Positions 7,576-9,936 of a stretch of 9,936 nt of DNA are shown here, piece after piece (position 1 is the stretch's first letter; each line of letters starts with the position of its first letter). The notes under the pieces were generated by a model. That model worked only from the letters and a program-made list of their open reading frames with translations, searched no databases and was not told the DNA's origin. The DNA comes from Chloroflexota bacterium (GTDB lineage: Bacteria; Chloroflexota; Anaerolineae; Anaerolineales; Anaerolineaceae), in contig JAJYJF010000044.1 of the NCBI GenBank assembly GCA_021796375.1, positions 1 to 9,936 on the forward strand. Direction: 5' to 3'. The translations under genes and the position numbers were made by a program.

Positions 7576-8567
7576 TCGGCGCGGGCCGCATCGGAAAAAT
7601 CCACGCCGCCAACCTGGCCCTGCGCGTGCCGGGTGCCGCCATCGCAGCCATCTCCGATATTGACCCGGGAGCTGCCAGACAGCTGGCCGGCCAGCTGAAC
7701 GTCCCAACCGTCGCGGAAGACTATCACGAGCTGCTGGCTGACCCGGGGGTGGACGCGGTAGCCGTTTGCTCTTCGACCAACACCCATGCCCGCATCGTGG
7801 TCGAAGCCGCGCAAGCCGGCAAGCATATCTTCTGCGAAAAGCCGATCGACCACGACCTGGCCAAAATCGACCAGGCGCTGGCCGCCGTCCAGGCGGCGGG
7901 GGTCAAGTTCCAGGTGGGCTTCAACCGCCGGTTTGACCCGAACTTCCGCAAGATCCGCCAGATGGTTGCGGACGGCGAGATCGGAACGCCGCACATCCTG
8001 CGCATCACCAGCCGCGACCCGGCGCCGCCGCCGGTCAGCTACGTGCGCGTTTCGGGCGGGATCTTCCTGGATATGACGATCCACGACTTCGACATGGCGC
8101 GCTACCTGATGGGCAGTGAAGTGCTGGAAGTTTACGCGGCGGGCGGGGCGCTGGTCGACCCGGAAATCGGCGCGGCCGGCGACCTGGATACCGTGGTGAT
8201 TACCTTACGGTTCGAAAACGGGGCCATCGGGACGATCGACAACAGCCGCAAGGCCGTCTACGGCTACGACCAGCGGGTGGAGGTCTTCGGCTCGGGCGGC
8301 ATGCTCCAGGCGCTGAACAACCTGCCGGAGAATATCGTCTTCAGCAACGCCGACCAGGTGCAGACCCCCAAGCCGCTGTATTTCTTCCTCGAACGCTACG
8401 CCGAATCGTTCGCGGCCGAGATGCAGGCCTTCGTCCGCAGCATCCGCGAGGATACCCAACCCCCGGTGACCGGCGCCGACGGGCGCATCCCGGTGGTGAT
8501 GGGCATGGCCGCGCACAGGTCCGTCCTCGAGCACCGCCCGGTCCGCCTGGAGGAGATCAGCGGGTAA
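7542..8567 (+). CDS. iolG: Inositol 2-dehydrogenase IolG, third copy (Gfo/Idh/MocA family)
   Basis: Dehydrogenase of 341 residues with the full IolG motif set: nucleotide loop FGVIGAGRIGK, Asp in AISDIDP at the end of the second strand (NAD preference), CEKPID (98-103) with K100, and DMTIHDFDMARYL from residue 177 giving D177 and H181. It shares long exact protein runs with the first copy, including VGFNRRFDPNF, DPEIGAAGDLDTV and YGYDQRVEVFGS, so the two arose by duplication, or one entered by transfer from a close relative. The N-terminus is two residues longer than in the first copy. The start at 7542 lies inside the second copy and has AGGAGG at 7530-7535. It is the last gene of the + strand run and is followed by palindromes. 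The likely role is oxidation of an inositol isomer or reduction of an inosose. Confidence 0.92.
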   Translation: MEKAATVRFGVIGAGRIGKIHAANLALRVPGAAIAAISDIDPGAARQLAGQLNVPTVAEDYHELLADPGVDAVAVCSSTNTHARIVVEAAQAGKHIFCEKPIDHDLAKIDQALAAVQAAGVKFQVGFNRRFDPNFRKIRQMVADGEIGTPHILRITSRDPAPPPVSYVRVSGGIFLDMTIHDFDMARYLMGSEVLEVYAAGGALVDPEIGAAGDLDTVVITLRFENGAIGTIDNSRKAVYGYDQRVEVFGSGGMLQALNNLPENIVFSNADQVQTPKPLYFFLERYAESFAAEMQAFVRSIREDTQPPVTGADGRIPVVMGMAAHRSVLEHRPVRLEEISG

Positions 8568-8570
8568 GGT

Positions 8571-8610
8571 AACCCAATAGAAAGACCGTTAAAATTCGTC
8601 CTATTGGGTT
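8571..8610 (+). terminator. Inverted repeat just after the iol cluster, possible weak terminator
   Basis: AACCCAATAG (8571-8580) and CTATTGGGTT (8601-8610) are perfect 10-bp arms around a 20-nt loop, starting 3 nt after the stop of the third iolG. The stem is not GC-rich, the loop is long, and only scattered T residues follow (TAATCATCCTCTTT). An intrinsic terminator is therefore possible but not typical. The position at the end of the operon is the main support. Confidence 0.45.
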
Positions 8611-8656
8611 TAATCATCCTCTTTGAGGGTGCGTTCAGTTTCAACCTATCCCCCGA

Positions 8657-8710
8657 CCCCTTCCCGCGGGCTGGAAAAGTGAAAAACCAGAGCTCTTGGG
8701 CGGGAAGGGG
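8657..8710. repeat. Palindromic intergenic element
   Basis: An 11-bp inverted repeat, CCCCTTCCCGC at 8657-8667 and its complement at 8700-8710, encloses a 32-nt interior with a smaller CTGG/CCAG stem (8671-8674, 8687-8690). This C/T-rich to G/A-rich palindrome resembles the dispersed short palindromes found between genes in many GC-rich genomes. Together with the hairpins at 8571-8610 and 8719-8759 it fills most of the 295-bp gap between the convergent genes. I see no credible gene in this gap. The small open frames crossing it owe their proline/glycine-rich translations to the repeats. Confidence 0.5.
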
Positions 8711-8718
8711 CGAAAAAC

Positions 8719-8759
8719 ACAAGGGGGTGGAGGGGCTGCCGGCTCCTCCACCCCCTTGT
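8719..8759 (-). terminator. Strong hairpin between convergent genes, likely terminator for - strand transcripts
   Basis: Arms 8719-8733 and 8745-8759 are perfectly complementary over 15 bp (ACAAGGGGGTGGAGG and its complement). A G-T pair and two more G-C pairs extend the stem inward to a 5-nt loop at 8737-8741. On the - strand the stem is followed after one G by five T (8713-8717 are A on the + strand), the classic intrinsic terminator form. It lies about 100 bp past the stop of the methyltransferase gene at 8863-9645. On the + strand no T-run follows directly, so action there is less certain. Confidence 0.7.
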
Positions 8760-8862
8760 AAGATCTTCCCCACCCCGGAGGGAAAGCTGCCGCCGCACAG
8801 CCGAATCTGGGGGCGTTCCTCAGAGAGATATAACCGGGTTGCACGGGCCAGGCAGGATTTCA

Positions 8863-9645
8863 TCACCGCGGGTCCATGAAATCTGCTTGAACCTTTTCAA
8901 CCACCCAGAAATGGGAGAGTCCCAAGGCCTGGAGCGGGGTGCGCTCCAGGGCCTGCAGCAGCGCCCGCAGCGCCCGCCCGAATCTCGGGCGGCGCGCGAT
9001 GATGTTATCGTAAGCCCCGAAAACCCTGCGCCGCTCGAGGAGCCGTACCGGCAGCCCGGCGAACAGGCCCTCCAGGTCCCTCCGGCCGTAAACCTTCGCG
9101 TGCGGGGCCAGGCGGTCGCGCCAGCGGCGCGGCAGGTAATTGACCAGCGGGATATTGCCGAAGTGGTATTTCCCGCGCCAGTAGATCCCGTGGGTCTCGA
9201 ACGGATAGCCGCGGTTCGGGCAGAACAGGACCAGCCTGCCCCCCGGACGCAGCGTGCGGGCAATCTCGCGGATCACCGCGCGGTCATCCTGGACGTGCTC
9301 GAGCACCTCATGGCTGAGGATGAGGTCGAAGGAATCGTCCTGGAAGGGCAGGTGCTCCCCGGCGCCGCCCAGGTAATGGACCTCGCGCCCGCCCGCCGGC
9401 CGGCGTTCCACCGCTTCCTGCACCCGGGGGACCTCGATATCCAGCCCGATCACCTGCCCGGCATGCGGCGCCAGCCGGGAGGCGTAGGTCCCGATCCCGC
9501 AGCCGTCGACGAGCACGCGCCCGAGATGCAGCCCCCGCGCCGCACCCAGGATCAAACCCAGGCGGCGCTCCTGGCCTTCCCGCCAGACGAGGGAAGGCAC
9601 CCCGCGCTCGGCGGCTTTATCAAAATCGTTGGCTTGAAGGGTCAT
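8863..9645 (-). CDS. Class I SAM-dependent methyltransferase, substrate unknown
   Basis: Predicted soluble methyltransferase of 260 residues. S-adenosylmethionine binding is shown by motif I, VLVDGCGIGTYASRL (44-58), an acidic residue ending the second strand (IGLDIE, D69/E71), FDLILSHEVLEHVQD (106-120) and LRPGGRLVLFCPN (132-144). These are the marks of the Methyltransf_11/UbiE-like superfamily. The C-terminal third (THGIYWRGKYHFGNIPLVNY and a basic stretch) is not diagnostic, so the acceptor cannot be named; small-molecule, lipid or glycan targets are all possible. The ATG at 9643-9645 has no purine-rich ribosome binding site before it, only ATCACCCCTAA, so the message may be leaderless or the real start may lie inside. 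The gene runs convergently to the iol cluster and downstream of the UbiE-like gene, 70 bp away, and is probably unrelated to inositol use. Confidence 0.88.
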   Translation of the reverse strand: MTLQANDFDKAAERGVPSLVWREGQERRLGLILGAARGLHLGRVLVDGCGIGTYASRLAPHAGQVIGLDIEVPRVQEAVERRPAGGREVHYLGGAGEHLPFQDDSFDLILSHEVLEHVQDDRAVIREIARTLRPGGRLVLFCPNRGYPFETHGIYWRGKYHFGNIPLVNYLPRRWRDRLAPHAKVYGRRDLEGLFAGLPVRLLERRRVFGAYDNIIARRPRFGRALRALLQALERTPLQALGLSHFWVVEKVQADFMDPR

Positions 9646-9654
9646 TTAGGGGTG

Positions 9655-9660
9655 ATTTTA
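9655..9660 (-). promoter_or_regulatory. Possible -10 box for the methyltransferase gene
   Basis: Read on the - strand, 9660-9655 is TAAAAT, one base from the consensus -10. It lies 9 nt before the ATG, which would place the transcript start at or next to the start codon and would explain the missing ribosome binding site. No good -35 box is seen at the expected distance, so this is weak. Confidence 0.25.
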
Positions 9661-9673
9661 CCGCAGAGAGCGC

Positions 9674-9702
9674 GGGGAACGCATAGAAAAGATGCGTTCT
9701 CC
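9674..9702. other. Hairpin between the two methyltransferase genes
   Basis: GGGGAACGCAT (9674-9684) pairs with ATGCGTTCTCC (9692-9702) over 11 positions with one G-T pair and a 7-nt loop, AGAAAAG. It lies 14 bp past the stop of the UbiE-like gene on the - strand. Neither strand has a T-run after the stem, so it could be a terminator without a U-tract, an RNA-stabilising hairpin, or a dispersed palindrome. Confidence 0.5.
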
Positions 9703-9715
9703 CCGGTGAAAACAA

Positions 9716-9936
9716 TTAGTTTTTCACCCCCCAATGGATGGCGATCGTGCCGAACATCCGGCGGCGGTAGGCGACCTCGTGGAAGCCGGCCGCGGCCAGG
9801 CGCGCCGCCAGCTCCTCCGCCCGGACGAAGCCTTCGGTGGAGTTGGGCAGGTAGATATAGGCTTTCCGCTGGCCGGAGATCAGCCAGCCGAGCATCGGGA
9901 TCACCCCATGCAGGTGGGCGCGGACGAGCGGGGCGA
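9716..9936 (-). CDS. UbiE/MenG-like demethylmenaquinone or ubiquinone C-methyltransferase, C-terminal part
   Basis: The last 73 codons or so of a gene whose 5' end lies beyond the window. The reading frame stays open to the window edge, so the GTG at 9904 is internal and not a start. The sequence shows the C-terminal hallmarks of UbiE/MenG: VIPMLGWLISG, then AYIYLPNSTEGFVRAEEL, a helix and AGFHEVAYRRRMFGTIAIHWG, ending GVKN with TAA at 9716-9718. The family transfers a methyl group from S-adenosylmethionine to the ring of demethylmenaquinone (or the ubiquinone precursor) at the inner face of the membrane. Menaquinone is more likely in a Gram-positive-like or Chloroflexota background, but this cannot be told from the tail. 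The SAM-binding part is outside the window, so some doubt remains between MenG and a general UbiE-like enzyme. Confidence 0.82.
   Translation of the reverse strand, partial: APLVRAHLHGVIPMLGWLISGQRKAYIYLPNSTEGFVRAEELAARLAAAGFHEVAYRRRMFGTIAIHWGVKN

Noticed and set aside
8571..8759. CRISPR-like array or attachment site in the palindrome-rich gap
   Set aside because: The three palindromes differ in sequence and spacing, no direct repeat with regular spacers is present, and no tRNA or integrase gene is nearby.
8604..8879. Small open frames in the 8568-8862 gap on both strands
   Set aside because: Their sequences are read from the palindromes (proline/glycine-rich), lack start signals, and overlap each other in opposite directions.

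Overview
The window comes from a GC-rich bacterial chromosome. It carries most of a myo-inositol catabolic cluster on the + strand (1-8567), followed by a convergent pair of methyltransferase genes on the - strand (8863-9936). No rRNA, tRNA, CRISPR array, transposase or phage gene was seen. The short repeats between genes and the gene set would suit a Chloroflexota (Anaerolineae-like) genome. That is an impression from style, not a proof of taxonomy.

Layout. 1-344 is the 3' end of a sugar-type ABC transporter ATPase, overlapping iolB by 4 nt. iolB (341-1258) and iolD (1348-3207) are separated by an 89-bp spacer with a three-copy repeat motif. iolE (start set at 3322) follows, then a LacI-family regulator (4282-5319). 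A 165-bp spacer with a 21-bp tandem repeat leads to three consecutive Gfo/Idh/MocA-family dehydrogenases of the IolG type (5485-6504, 6520-7575, 7542-8567). A 295-bp palindrome-rich gap separates these from the convergent genes: a class I SAM-dependent methyltransferase (8863-9645) and the C-terminal part of a UbiE/MenG-like quinone methyltransferase (9716 to the window edge).

How the genes work together. The ABC transporter probably imports inositol. The IolG-type enzymes oxidise inositol isomers to inososes. IolE dehydrates 2-keto-myo-inositol to the trihydroxycyclohexane-dione, IolD opens the ring to 5-deoxyglucuronate, and IolB isomerises this to 2-deoxy-5-keto-gluconate. The later steps (IolC kinase, IolJ aldolase, IolA semialdehyde dehydrogenase) are not in the window. 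The LacI-type protein is the obvious candidate for local control.

Most notable points: three tandem IolG paralogues, of which the first and third are much closer to each other than to the middle one; a 34-nt overlap in which the middle gene reads through the ribosome binding site and start of the third; and several structured intergenic repeats. I found no convincing evidence for a wholly new system. The cluster is a recognisable inositol pathway with an unusual dehydrogenase array.
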